The position numbers were made by a program, and so were the translations under genes. This document shows, piece after piece, positions 8,032 to 17,236 of a stretch of DNA of 64,000 bases. Origin of the DNA: Bin76 sp963665765. GTDB taxonomy: Bacteria > Actinomycetota > Acidimicrobiia > Spongiisociales > ZC4RG35. The stretch is from NCBI GenBank assembly GCA_963665765.1, contig OY762464.1, positions 1,240,001 through 1,304,000 on the forward strand, given 5' to 3'. The notes below the pieces were generated by a model, which was given only the letters and a program-made list of their open reading frames with translations, did no database searches and was not told where the DNA came from. Numbering within the stretch: the stretch's first letter is position 1; every line of letters begins with the position of its first letter.

Positions 8032-9090
8032 TCAGACTACGCGGCCGTTGGCCGGAGGGTCATGCACCACGAGCCGCCCGTCCGGACGATGGGCGTTGGA
8101 GTAGTCCCGGGCCGAGTCGCTCAATGCTCGAAGAACTTCCATCTTGGTTCCCAACGGCACCGAACCCTCCGGAGCCACGCCGTTGACCCCGGCCTCCAGC
8201 ACCTTCATGCAGGCCTCGTAGGTGTCGTCATAGGTGCCGCTGAACAGGGTGGTGGGGTTGTTGATGTTTCCCATCAAAGACATGCGATCTCCGGTGATCT
8301 GTTTGGCGACATAGGGATCCACCTGAGATTCGAAGTGGAAGCAATCCCAGCCCGCCTCGGCGAAGTAGTCGATTCGGTCGGTGGTCTCGCCGCAACAGTG
8401 GAAAATGCTGGGCCCGCCCATTTCCACGGTTACCTCTTTGTGCATCTCGAGCAAAAAATCCCGGTAGGTCTCGGGGCTGACCAGTTCGCGGTTGGCGTGG
8501 TCGGCCCACATGATGGCGTCGGCGCCCGCCTCCAGTTGGGCGTGGGCCGACATCATGCAGGCGGGAAGCATCACTTCGAGATAGCGACGGATCTTGTCCG
8601 GATCCAAAATGGTGTCCATCAGGTAATTCTCGATCCCCACCAGGTGATACCCCACCGACCAGGGTCCATACACCTTCCCGACGATCCCCACATCGGGATA
8701 ACGCTTGCGAAGCAGCCTGATCGCACCGAGGACCGCCTCGAATGACTGCCGCTTGAGATAGTCGGACGGGATTTTGAAGTCTTCGGGATCGGTGAGCACA
8801 TGATCGCTGGTGGCCGGCCAGTTGTCAACCGTCCCCCACCAAGTGGCGGCATCCAGGGCGTCAGCCTCCAACTGGGAATGGAACACCGGCATGATCGTGT
8901 CAAGCCCCAACTCCTCATAGGCGGTGGCCGCCAAGCGGGCCATCTTTTCCGCATCCAGATGCGCCTCGGGAAACCAGGCGTCGACGATTTCCATAGCTTC
9001 CAGGGTGACCACCGAACTGAGCGTCATGGCCGGGACTTTGTCCACCCGTCCCCCATACAGCGCCGAGAGGAACCGGCGACGCGGGGTCAT
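8032..9090 (-). CDS. Uroporphyrinogen decarboxylase-family methyltransferase (MtaA/MtbA-like)
   Basis: A 352-residue UroD-fold protein, first gene of the corrinoid operon. The segment PSIFHCCGETTDRI contains the His-x-Cys-Gly pattern that holds zinc in the MtaA/MtbA/CmuA branch. Heme-pathway UroD lacks this, so methyl transfer rather than porphyrin decarboxylation is likely. The open frame extends to 9177, but the start at the ATG at 9090 gives MTPRRRFLSALYGGRVDKVP, the usual N-terminus of this branch. It probably methylates the adjacent corrinoid protein from a methyl donor. The donor (methoxy aromatic, methylamine, methyl halide or other) cannot be read from the sequence. Confidence 0.8.
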   Translation of the reverse strand: MTPRRRFLSALYGGRVDKVPAMTLSSVVTLEAMEIVDAWFPEAHLDAEKMARLAATAYEELGLDTIMPVFHSQLEADALDAATWWGTVDNWPATSDHVLTDPEDFKIPSDYLKRQSFEAVLGAIRLLRKRYPDVGIVGKVYGPWSVGYHLVGIENYLMDTILDPDKIRRYLEVMLPACMMSAHAQLEAGADAIMWADHANRELVSPETYRDFLLEMHKEVTVEMGGPSIFHCCGETTDRIDYFAEAGWDCFHFESQVDPYVAKQITGDRMSLMGNINNPTTLFSGTYDDTYEACMKVLEAGVNGVAPEGSVPLGTKMEVLRALSDSARDYSNAHRPDGRLVVHDPPANGRVV

Positions 9091-9352
9091 CCACTCACCG
9101 GTCAGTCGGGTGAAGTTTTCGCCTTGGAGTTTGATCTTGGCAGGAGAGATGGGGGGTCCTTTCCGCACGGGCCGCACCGGGATGAGGATCCGGGCTGATC
9201 AAGGAGCTTTTTTTCTAGGATACAGCCACACTCCGGCGCTTCGGCCTCCGGGGGGCAATCGAATCCGGTTCAAACCGTGCCGATGGTGTTCCTCGGCCCG
9301 CCCCAACTAGTATCGACTCAAAGTCCGCATGCAAAGCTAAGGAGCTCTAGCG

Positions 9353-10516
9353 ATGACACACGTCCCAGTAAACCACATCACCTCGGACGCCGAGCGTGCC
9401 CGGCGATACGCCGCGCTACGAGAAGCCATGGCCGGCGCGGGCATGGACGCCTTTATCATCTGCAGCCGCGGTGACGAGTTCGTACGGGGACGGGTCCAGT
9501 ACGTAAGCGACATTTTTCAGTGGGCCGGACGAGGATTTGTGGTTCTTCCCATGAAGGGGGAGGCCACCTTCGTGACCGATCCCCTGTGGGGCACCGGATT
9601 CGCCATGCAGGGCATGTGGCTCAACGACTACCGCCAGCCGGACGACGCCGGCACGGAGATCGGCGCGATCATCTCCGATCTGGGATTGTCCCGGGGCACC
9701 ATCGGAATAGTGGGACTGGCCGACATAACTTCGGTGGCCGATTACAACAGCATGCAGGCCTCGATGCCCAATGCCAGTCTGGTGGACGCCACCGATCTGT
9801 TCGACGATGTCCGGGCCATCAAGAGCCAGGAGGAGATCGACACCACCATCCACACCGGAAACATCATCCGCCGGGTGTTCAGTGCCTTGGAGGCAGAGAT
9901 ACGGCCCGGTGTCCAGGAAGTGGACGTGCTGTCCGAGGCTCATCGCCTCGCCCGCCAGCTCGGTTGCCTGGAGGGGATTGCCCTGATGGGTCGGGCGCCC
10001 TTCGCCTGCTTCGGACCGGGAACCAACGGCGTGATTGAAAGAGACGACATTATGGTGATCGACCTGGAGTGGGGGGGTCCGATGGGCTACTGGGTGGAAG
10101 TTCGCCGGGTGTACAGCTTCCAGCCCCCCACCGCCGCGCAGAAGGCATTCTGGGAGATGCGGGTGGAGAGCTTCGAGGCCTGCGTGCAGGCCATGAAAGC
10201 CGGCGAATCTTCCGACACGGTTTTGGATGCCCGCGACCGGGTGTACGACGCCTGGGGCTATTCGGCAATGGGCGCCAACTCCTACACCGCCCACGGCATC
10301 GGGGTCGACTCCCTGGAGCCGCCCTGGGTGCCCGGCAAAGAGCGGATGATGCAGGAGAACATGATGATCAACCTGCATCCGGCCATCGGTTTCGCCGACC
10401 CCGAAGTGGGCGCCATGCTGGGCGGCATCAGCATTGCCGACAACGTGCTGGTGGGACCCGACGGGGGAACCCGCATGGTCGATCAAACCGACGAATGGAT
10501 CGTGCTCGACGCCTAA
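9353..10516 (+). CDS. M24 family (creatinase/Xaa-Pro peptidase-like) protein with altered metal site
   Basis: A 387-residue protein with the creatinase N-domain and the pita-bread M24 fold. Positions that carry two metal ions in aminopeptidases read D237 (VIDLEW), E249 (WVEVRR, usually Asp), H314 (TAHGIG), H342 (NLHPAIG, usually Glu) and D363 (SIADN, usually Glu). With two or three ligands changed it may work without metal, as creatinase does, acting on a small amide or guanidino compound rather than on peptides. It is the first plus-strand gene after the corrinoid operon, which starts divergently. A GC hairpin follows it. Confidence 0.75.
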   Translation: MTHVPVNHITSDAERARRYAALREAMAGAGMDAFIICSRGDEFVRGRVQYVSDIFQWAGRGFVVLPMKGEATFVTDPLWGTGFAMQGMWLNDYRQPDDAGTEIGAIISDLGLSRGTIGIVGLADITSVADYNSMQASMPNASLVDATDLFDDVRAIKSQEEIDTTIHTGNIIRRVFSALEAEIRPGVQEVDVLSEAHRLARQLGCLEGIALMGRAPFACFGPGTNGVIERDDIMVIDLEWGGPMGYWVEVRRVYSFQPPTAAQKAFWEMRVESFEACVQAMKAGESSDTVLDARDRVYDAWGYSAMGANSYTAHGIGVDSLEPPWVPGKERMMQENMMINLHPAIGFADPEVGAMLGGISIADNVLVGPDGGTRMVDQTDEWIVLDA

Positions 10517-10549
10517 TCGAGTTGATCGAAAGCAAACCAACCTAATGCA

Positions 10550-10572
10550 GGCCGGGGCCCGGCGCCCCGGCC
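10550..10572 (+). terminator. Probable terminator after the M24 gene
   Basis: A perfect 9-bp GC stem (GGCCGGGGC / GCCCCGGCC) with a five-base loop lies 34 bases after the stop at 10516. Only a weak pyrimidine stretch follows, so termination may be partial. Confidence 0.5.
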
Positions 10573-10669
10573 TCCTGGCTTCCGGTCCGGCTGTTGGTCC
10601 TGTGGCAAACCTGCCTCCTTGCACGAGGAATGCAAACCGGAACCTGGGGCGGTCTTATGATCAGCCTCC

Positions 10670-12052
10670 ATGCCTGAATCCTCCCAGCCCACCGTCTCCG
10701 AAATCCTGGCCGATCGCGTCGGGCGATCCCGACCCCGGGATCTGAGTGCCCAGGCTGTCGAGGCAACCAAGATCTTCATCCTCGACACCATCGGCGTAGG
10801 CCTAGCCGGCGCCAGAACGCCGGAGAGCCGCAGCCTGGTTGAGACCGCACGGGAGTGGGGCGGGCGGGGACCTGCCTCGGTGTGGGGGAGAAACGTCTCG
10901 CTTCCGGCATGGGCGGCTGCTATGGCCAACAGCCATCAGGCCCATTGCCTGGAGTTTGACTGCGTTCACGAACCCGCCGTGATTCATCCCATGACGGTGG
11001 TTCTCCCCTGCGCCATCGCCGACATCCAAGCCAGGGCGGCCCGCGGAGAAAGCACCTCGGGTGAACAGCTCCTCACCGCCGCTGCTCTGGGAGTAGAGAT
11101 AGCCGGCGGTCTCGGGACCGCCACCATCACCGCCCTGCGCTTCTTCCGACCCGGCACCAACGGATTATGGGGCGGGGTGGCGGCGGTGTCATGGCTGAGA
11201 GGCATGAATCCGGCAATGATCGCTCACTCGATGGGAATAGGTTACGGACAGCTCTGCGGCACCATGCAACCCCACTCGGAAGGCTCTGCGCTTCTGCCTC
11301 TGCAAATGGCATTCAACGCCCGCAACGCTCTCACCTCCGTGGACCTTGCCGAAGCCGGACATGCCGGACCCAGGGAGGTGATCGAAGGCGATTTCGGCTT
11401 CTACGGCCTTATCGAAGAGGCGGGGGACATCAAGCGCCTCCTGGATGAGTGGACCCGTCCCTGGCGCATCACCCAGGTCTCCCACAAGCCCTACCCAAGC
11501 GGCCGGGCCACCCACTCGGCCATCGAAGGCACGCTGGCTCTGCAACGCCTGCACAACTTCGCCGCAGAAGAGGTGGGGACCATCCAAATCGACGTTCCCT
11601 CCATGATCAACCACCTCTGCGCCCGTCCCCTGATCCCGGACCCGACGCCTAACTACCTCCGGCTGTGCATTCCCTTCCAGATCGCCAGCGCCCTGGTTGA
11701 CGGGTTCGTGGACCTGACCACGGTGAGGCATGACCGTCTCACCGCTCCACTTATCAGAGAACACTCCGCCAAGGTGGCCATCGCCGTCAACGACACCCCC
11801 GACCCCAACGCTTTCAGTCCCCAGACGGTCACCGCCAGACTCACGGACGGGAGAGTCCTCTCCCGTACCGTCCCCGAACTGCCCGGTTCTCCCGCCGCGC
11901 CGCTCAGCCGAACCCAGCACCTTCGAAAGTTCAAGGCCTGTGTGGAATACGGCGCCGAGGGATGGGATGCCGAACGAACCGAGCAGGTGATCGACCTGGT
12001 GAACCGATTGGAGGACATCGAGGACGTGACGGAGTTGACGGATCTGCTATGA
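10670..12052 (+). CDS. MmgE/PrpD family protein
   Basis: A 460-residue member of the family that includes 2-methylcitrate dehydratase, cis-aconitate decarboxylase and iminodisuccinate epimerase. Typical landmarks are DTIGVGLAGARTPESR near the start, ANSHQAHCLEFDCVHEPAVI then HPMTVVLP in the N-terminal helical domain, and SHKPYPSGRATHS in the middle. The substrate is unknown. Its stop overlaps the start of the PaaK-like ligase by four bases (ATGA), and the amidase follows with another overlap. The three genes form one operon and probably one pathway. Confidence 0.85.
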   Translation: MPESSQPTVSEILADRVGRSRPRDLSAQAVEATKIFILDTIGVGLAGARTPESRSLVETAREWGGRGPASVWGRNVSLPAWAAAMANSHQAHCLEFDCVHEPAVIHPMTVVLPCAIADIQARAARGESTSGEQLLTAAALGVEIAGGLGTATITALRFFRPGTNGLWGGVAAVSWLRGMNPAMIAHSMGIGYGQLCGTMQPHSEGSALLPLQMAFNARNALTSVDLAEAGHAGPREVIEGDFGFYGLIEEAGDIKRLLDEWTRPWRITQVSHKPYPSGRATHSAIEGTLALQRLHNFAAEEVGTIQIDVPSMINHLCARPLIPDPTPNYLRLCIPFQIASALVDGFVDLTTVRHDRLTAPLIREHSAKVAIAVNDTPDPNAFSPQTVTARLTDGRVLSRTVPELPGSPAAPLSRTQHLRKFKACVEYGAEGWDAERTEQVIDLVNRLEDIEDVTELTDLL

Positions 12053-13419
12053 ACCATCACACCTTCTATCAGAGCTTCGACCCTTCCCGGTTGCTCGAGG
12101 AATACCCGATGGGCACCAACTTCCCCGGCAGGTACCGGGGGATGAGTTCCGACGAGCTCCGGGCCATCCAGAATGAGCGCTTCCGGCGGGTCCTGCGCCG
12201 GGCTTGGACCACTCCCTTCTACCAACGCCTCTGGGGCAGCAGGGGCATCGAACCGGGAGATATCGGGGGCTTGGAGGATGTCCACCGGCTGCCCGTCTAC
12301 GACAAGTCCGACATCATGTCCTCGGTGGAGTCCCATCCACCTCTGGGCGACATGGCGGGTCGGGAATCCTACCCTCCCGGTGAGGCGCCGCCCATGTTCC
12401 TGAACACCACCAGCGGTACCACCGGGGCCCCCCAGCCCTTGATGTTCGGACCCTGGGGTCGGGAAGTGGCCAACCTGCTGGTGGGGCGGATGTACATCTG
12501 GCAGGGTCTCAGACCCGATGACGTGGTCCATTCGGTGTACGGGCACGGCACGGTGAACGGGGGGCACTACATACGGGAAGCCGTGACCAGATTCACTGCC
12601 GCCACCTTCCTCTCCGCCGGCACCGGCATAGAGACGCCGTCTGTTCGCCAGGTGGGCATGATGAAACGGTTCGGCGCAACGGTCCTGGTGGGGTTCGTCG
12701 ACTACCTGCGCCGCCTCGCCGAGGTGGCGGACCGGGAAGGGATAGAACCGGGCAGAGACATCCCCCTGAGAATGATCGTCGGGCACATGGGCGCCGGTGG
12801 GCGCCGTGAAGTGGAGAAAGCCTGGGGGGACATTCCGGCGTACGATTGGTACGGAGTCGCCGACACCGGCACGGTGGCAGGCGAAGGACCGGACCGGGAC
12901 GGGATGTACGTCTGGGAGGACGCTCATTACCTGGAGGTGCTGGATCCCGAGACCGGAGAGGAGGCGCCCCGGGGCGACATGGTGGTCACCTGTCTGTACA
13001 AGGACGACCTGGCCCCGGTGATCAGGTTCAACACCCACGATGTCACCGGGTGGCTGCCCGGACGGGGCGCTTCGGGGGTAGCCTTCCGCCGTATCCGGGG
13101 GTTCATGGGCCGGTCGGACAACATGGTGAAGATCAGGGGTATCAACATCTATCCCGAGTCGCTGGCAGGCTGGATAGTTTCCCAACCGGGATGCACGGGC
13201 GACTACTACTGTCGGGCAACCCGGACATCCTCGGGTCGGGAGGAATTGACCGTGGTGATTGAATCGGCCGGGGGTGACCCCTCCTCCCTTGCCGGCCAGT
13301 TGCGCCAGGTCCTCGGGATAGCCGTGAACGTGGACCTCCAACCCCCAGGCGCCGCCGCCGCGGTGACCGGAGTCGATCGGCGGCAGAAACCCATTCGCCT
13401 GGTCGACGACCGCAAGTGA
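12049..13419 (+). CDS. PaaK-like (phenylacetate-CoA ligase family) AMP-forming acid:CoA ligase
   Basis: A 456-residue member of the PaaK branch of adenylate-forming enzymes, making acyl-CoA from an organic acid, ATP and CoA. The phosphate-binding loop is NTTSGTTGAPQ. The middle has YDWYGVADTG, and the C-terminal lid carries RSDNMVKIRGINIYPESL. The ATG at 12049 overlaps the MmgE/PrpD stop (ATGA); a longer in-frame extension to 11962 lies inside that gene and is rejected. The GTG of the following amidase overlaps its stop. The acid substrate could be the product of the amidase. Confidence 0.85.
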   Translation: MNHHTFYQSFDPSRLLEEYPMGTNFPGRYRGMSSDELRAIQNERFRRVLRRAWTTPFYQRLWGSRGIEPGDIGGLEDVHRLPVYDKSDIMSSVESHPPLGDMAGRESYPPGEAPPMFLNTTSGTTGAPQPLMFGPWGREVANLLVGRMYIWQGLRPDDVVHSVYGHGTVNGGHYIREAVTRFTAATFLSAGTGIETPSVRQVGMMKRFGATVLVGFVDYLRRLAEVADREGIEPGRDIPLRMIVGHMGAGGRREVEKAWGDIPAYDWYGVADTGTVAGEGPDRDGMYVWEDAHYLEVLDPETGEEAPRGDMVVTCLYKDDLAPVIRFNTHDVTGWLPGRGASGVAFRRIRGFMGRSDNMVKIRGINIYPESLAGWIVSQPGCTGDYYCRATRTSSGREELTVVIESAGGDPSSLAGQLRQVLGIAVNVDLQPPGAAAAVTGVDRRQKPIRLVDDRK

Positions 13420-14711
13420 CAGCCCCCGGTGCTACACCGCCGACGGGGGCGACACCGACGGCCGTGTCATTGGTGGAGAACCATCTCCACCAGATCACTG
13501 TCCGTAACCCCCGCATCAGAGCATTCCTGGAAGTTGACGGCCCCTCCGCCCTTGATCAGGCCCGAGCATCCGATGCCAGGAGGGAAGCCGGAGAGGCGCG
13601 GGGAGCACTGGACGGGCTTCCGATAGCCGTAAAGGCCAACCTCTCGGTGCAGGGATTCGTCTGGTCTGCAGGAATAGCCGCCCGGTCGGAGGTGAGGGCC
13701 CACCACGACGCCGCGGCGGTTGCCGCGGTCCGGGACGCCGGAGCTGTCATCATGGGCACCACCAACCTCCCCGAAGCCGCCATGGGGGCGGTTACCGCCA
13801 ATCCCTGGTTCGGGGTATGCCGCAATCCTCTCCTTCCCGATCGCCATGCCGGTGGGTCCAGCGGAGGTTCGGCGGCGGCGGTGGCGGCGGGCATGGCCCG
13901 GGTTGCCCTTGGAACGGACACCATGGGCTCGGTCCGGATCCCGGCTGGGTGGTGCGGGATCGCGGGTTGGAAACCCTCACCCGGCCTGGTGCCCGCCGGA
14001 GGGCTTCTTCCCCTCTCCACCCGCCTGGATACCGTGGGGATCCTGGCCGGCTCCACGGCAGAGGTGCGGTCTGCGGCAAAAGCCGCCGGATTCTTGGACG
14101 TGGCCCCTACTTCGGACCGGTCACCACACCTTCGGGTCCCGGTCGACCTGGTTGAAAGAGCTGCACCGCGAATCCAGGAGGCCTTCTGGGAAGCAATACA
14201 CCGGATAGGTTGGAGCCACGACCCTGTCCGGCTGGGACTGGACCCCTCCGATGTTCGTCGCGCCGGACTGCTGGCCGTGGAAGCCGAAGCGTTTCTCTTC
14301 TACCGTGAATCCCTGCGGAGCCACCCCCAGGGATTTTCTCCCCAGCTTCGCTCCATGCTGGAATACGCCGACCGGGCGCCCGCTTGGAAGCTGGCGCGTT
14401 CTCACCAGACACTGGATGGGGTTGCCGGGCGGCTGGCTGACCTGCTGGCCGTGGACCATCATCTGCTGGCTCTTCCCACAACCGTGCGGCCTCCGCTGCA
14501 GATCGAGGAGCCGGAAACCCCCGACCTGGGAGACCTCACGGCATTCGTCAATGCCGGTGGCGCCTGTGCCTTATCAGTACCTGTCCTGTCCGTACCGGAA
14601 GGTCCGGTCGGGTTGCAGTTGGTGGGCCGGCCCGGAGTTGACGGATTCCTCCTGGCGGCCGGGGAGGAAGCGGAAAAGACGGCACAGAACCGGGAGCGGT
14701 CTCAGCGGTAG
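13416..14711 (+). CDS. Amidase signature family protein
   Basis: A 431-residue amidase with the Ser-cisSer-Lys triad visible: Lys in GLPIAVKANLSV, the cis-Ser in GGSSGGSAAAVAAGM, and the nucleophile region GTDTMGSVR. It hydrolyses an amide to an acid plus ammonia or an amine. The GTG start overlaps the ligase stop (GTGA), so MmgE/PrpD, ligase and amidase are co-translated. The amidase could supply the acid that the ligase activates. The gene converges on the minus-strand enoyl-CoA hydratase with a 10-base tail-to-tail overlap. Confidence 0.85.
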   Translation: MTAPGATPPTGATPTAVSLVENHLHQITVRNPRIRAFLEVDGPSALDQARASDARREAGEARGALDGLPIAVKANLSVQGFVWSAGIAARSEVRAHHDAAAVAAVRDAGAVIMGTTNLPEAAMGAVTANPWFGVCRNPLLPDRHAGGSSGGSAAAVAAGMARVALGTDTMGSVRIPAGWCGIAGWKPSPGLVPAGGLLPLSTRLDTVGILAGSTAEVRSAAKAAGFLDVAPTSDRSPHLRVPVDLVERAAPRIQEAFWEAIHRIGWSHDPVRLGLDPSDVRRAGLLAVEAEAFLFYRESLRSHPQGFSPQLRSMLEYADRAPAWKLARSHQTLDGVAGRLADLLAVDHHLLALPTTVRPPLQIEEPETPDLGDLTAFVNAGGACALSVPVLSVPEGPVGLQLVGRPGVDGFLLAAGEEAEKTAQNRERSQR

Positions 14712-15484
14712 GTGAACCGGGGGCGGCGGCGCTCGAGAAACGCTTCCACTCCCTCGAGGTGATCTTCTCCCTCCAAGGCCTGCTCCGTCAACCGGGCGAC
14801 CTCCTGGTTCTCATCGGTCAGGCCATCCTCAATCCAGTGGATGATTCGGCGAGTGGCTCGTATCGAGAACTGTGAGGCGCTGACCATCTTGCGGCACAGT
14901 TGGTCGATCTCGGCATCTAGGCGTTCCGGCGGCACCGAGCAGTCAATCAATCCCATCCGCTCCGCCTCGGCCGCGTCGAACACTTCACCGGTGTAGAGCA
15001 GGCGCTTGGCAGCCACCGCCCCCACAATCCTCACCAGAGCCACGGTGCCGGGAAAGAGATACACCATCCCCATCCGGGCCGGGGGGATCGAGAAGAAGGC
15101 GGTGGTGTCCGCCATGCGAAAGTCCGATCCCAGGGCGATCGCCACCCCACCTCCGAAACAGGCGCCTCTGATGGCGCTGATCGAAGGCTTGGCCATTTCC
15201 CGCAACGACACCAGAGCATCGGCGACCCGTTGGCGGCTGGTCCTGCTCCACTCAGGATCGCCAACCTGAGCCCGGTACTCATTGATGTCGGCCCCCGCAC
15301 AAAAAGCGTCGGGGGTGGAGCCTCGTATGACCAGAATTTTCACTTCCGGATCGGCATCCACCTCGGCCAGCAGTTCCGGGAAACGCTTCCACATGTCATT
15401 GGTGATCGAGTTCTTCTTGTGGGGCCGGTTGATGACCAATGTCGCCACCCCATCGACCTTCTCCAGGTACAGGGTTTCTTTCAC
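14702..15484 (-). CDS. Enoyl-CoA hydratase/isomerase family protein
   Basis: A 260-residue crotonase-fold protein. The first oxyanion-hole segment is DAFCAGADINEY and the second is IRGACFGGGVAIALGSDFRMA, followed by IPPARMGMVYLFPGTVALV. The position that usually carries a catalytic Glu in hydratases is hard to place in this last stretch, so the reaction may be isomerisation or another crotonase reaction. It is a single minus-strand gene between the amidase and the PuuE-like gene. Confidence 0.8.
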   Translation of the reverse strand: MKETLYLEKVDGVATLVINRPHKKNSITNDMWKRFPELLAEVDADPEVKILVIRGSTPDAFCAGADINEYRAQVGDPEWSRTSRQRVADALVSLREMAKPSISAIRGACFGGGVAIALGSDFRMADTTAFFSIPPARMGMVYLFPGTVALVRIVGAVAAKRLLYTGEVFDAAEAERMGLIDCSVPPERLDAEIDQLCRKMVSASQFSIRATRRIIHWIEDGLTDENQEVARLTEQALEGEDHLEGVEAFLERRRPRFTYR

Positions 15485-15515
15485 ACCCCCCCAGGCTATA
15501 TAACCTCCAACCTCG

Positions 15516-16394
15516 ATGGCTGCCGCTCCTTCCTACAACTGGCCTGACAAGGCGCGACTGGCTCTCTCGGTGGTGATCAATGTGGAAGAAGGGGCGGAGA
15601 TGTCCGTTCGTGACGGCGATCGCGGCCCCGAACCGGTGGACGAGATGGGAATAGTTCTCAAGCGACCCATCCGGAATCGAGCCAACGAGTCAAACTACCG
15701 GTATGGCCTGAAGGAGGGCTTCTGTCGGGTGGCGGGCATGCTGGACGAATTCCGCATCCCGGCCACCTGGACCGCCGCTGCCCTGGCCCTGGAGCGGGCG
15801 CCGGAGGTAGCCCGATACCTGTCGGACCGCGGTGACGAGGCCGCCAGCCACGGTTACCGCTGGGAACACCAGTTTCGCATGGAAGAGGAAAAGGAACGGG
15901 AGTTCATCCGCAAGACCGTGCGGTCCATCACCGAGACCACCGGCGCCCGACCGGTGGGTCACCTCTCTCGGTATCTGGTCAGCGACAACACCCGGCGCCT
16001 GCTCGCCGAGGAGGGTTTCCTCTATCACATGGACGACTATTCGGGCGACGAACCTTTCTGGGAGGTGGTTGATGGCCGCCCTCTGGTGATCATGCCCTAC
16101 GCCATCGACACCAACGACATGAAGATGTGGGCCGAGCCATCCTATACCCCTGCCCAGTGGCTACAGTATGCCGTCGACACCTTCGATTGGCTGTACGCCG
16201 AGGGCGCCCACCGTCCCCGACTGATGTCGCTGGGACTCCATCTGCGGGTGATCGGGCGCCCTGGGAGGATCGGGGCGCTAAGGAGATTCTTCGACCATGT
16301 GCAGTCCCACTCCGGGGTCTGGATAACCACCCGCCGCCAGATCGCTGAGCATTTTGCCGGGCGGGTGCCTCCGCCCACCGGCCAGGACAGCTAG
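15516..16394 (+). CDS. Polysaccharide deacetylase family protein, PuuE allantoinase-like
   Basis: A 292-residue NodB-fold hydrolase. The opening VVINVEEGAEMSVRDGD matches the PuuE pattern (VNYEEG...S...GD). ASHGYRWEHQ supplies the family's Glu/His region, YHMDDYSGDEPFW matches the 'DDYxDxxPYW' segment, and LHLRVIGRPGRIGAL closes the PuuE-like core. PuuE opens allantoin or similar ureides, which fits the hydantoinase remnant and the amidases. It may equally act on another N-acyl or ureido substrate. It converges on an SDR gene with a four-base tail overlap. Confidence 0.75.
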   Translation: MAAAPSYNWPDKARLALSVVINVEEGAEMSVRDGDRGPEPVDEMGIVLKRPIRNRANESNYRYGLKEGFCRVAGMLDEFRIPATWTAAALALERAPEVARYLSDRGDEAASHGYRWEHQFRMEEEKEREFIRKTVRSITETTGARPVGHLSRYLVSDNTRRLLAEEGFLYHMDDYSGDEPFWEVVDGRPLVIMPYAIDTNDMKMWAEPSYTPAQWLQYAVDTFDWLYAEGAHRPRLMSLGLHLRVIGRPGRIGALRRFFDHVQSHSGVWITTRRQIAEHFAGRVPPPTGQDS

Positions 16395-17227
16395 TGGTAT
16401 TCCTCTCCGCCTGAAACGTTCAGAGCCTCCCCGGTGACGTAGGCCGCCTGGTCGGAGGCCAGCCAAGCACAGGCGGACGCGATGTCCTGGGGCGTGCCCA
16501 CTCGACCCAGGGGAATCCGGGACCGCATCGAGGCCAGGTACTCCTCCAATGACATCCCCAGGATCTGGGAGAAGTGGGCGTTTTGCCAGGCGCCCAGCCC
16601 GGTGGTGACATGGTTGGGACAGATGGCGTTAACGGTGATCTCGTGCGATCCCAATTCGATGGCAGCCGAGCGGGTGAACCCCACCACCCCGTGCTTGGAG
16701 GCGGTGTAGGCCGAGGCGAATGGGAACCCGGTTTTGGCGGCCTGGGAGGCAATGTTTATGATCCTTCCCCCCTTCCCGCGCTCGATCATGGAACGGGCGA
16801 CATGCTTGGTGCACAGGAACATCCCCTTCAGGTTCACGTTCAGAACGGTTTCCCACTCCTCAACGGGCATCTCCACCACCTGTTTCATCAGGTACCCCAC
16901 TCCGGCGTTATTGACCAGGATGTCTACTTGGGAAAATGACTCCACCGCCTTGGCGACCATGGCCTGAACCGCCGGTTCGGAGCGGACGTCGCAGGCCACG
17001 GTCACCACCTCCGCTCCGGTGGCCTCCCGCATCTGCGAAGCCACCTCTTCCATCTCGGCGGTGGTGGCCACCCCGTGCTCGGGGAACAGGTCCCCCTCGG
17101 TCCGGCCCAGGTCGGCAAGCACGATACGGCAGCCCTCCCGGGCCAAGCGCCTGGCCATGCCCTCCCCCAGCCCGCCACGACGACCCGCGCCGGTGACTAT
17201 TGCAACCCTTCCATCCAATCCGTACAT
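16391..17227 (-). CDS. SDR family oxidoreductase
   Basis: A 278-residue short-chain dehydrogenase/reductase. The cofactor-binding motif is a variant (GAGRRGGLGEG near residue 14), followed by NNAGVG and the Ser/Tyr/Lys catalytic set in NIASQAAKTG and YTASK. It is the last gene of the ten-gene minus-strand operon from 27495, 9 bases after the second SDR. It probably oxidises or reduces an alcohol/ketone intermediate formed by the GMC enzymes. Confidence 0.85.
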   Translation of the reverse strand: MYGLDGRVAIVTGAGRRGGLGEGMARRLAREGCRIVLADLGRTEGDLFPEHGVATTAEMEEVASQMREATGAEVVTVACDVRSEPAVQAMVAKAVESFSQVDILVNNAGVGYLMKQVVEMPVEEWETVLNVNLKGMFLCTKHVARSMIERGKGGRIINIASQAAKTGFPFASAYTASKHGVVGFTRSAAIELGSHEITVNAICPNHVTTGLGAWQNAHFSQILGMSLEEYLASMRSRIPLGRVGTPQDIASACAWLASDQAAYVTGEALNVSGGEEYH

Positions 17228-17236
17228 GTTCTCTCC

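Noticed and set aside
11653..13341. A 562-codon open frame on the minus strand
   Set aside because: Antisense to the MmgE/PrpD and PaaK-like ligase genes, which have clear family motifs.
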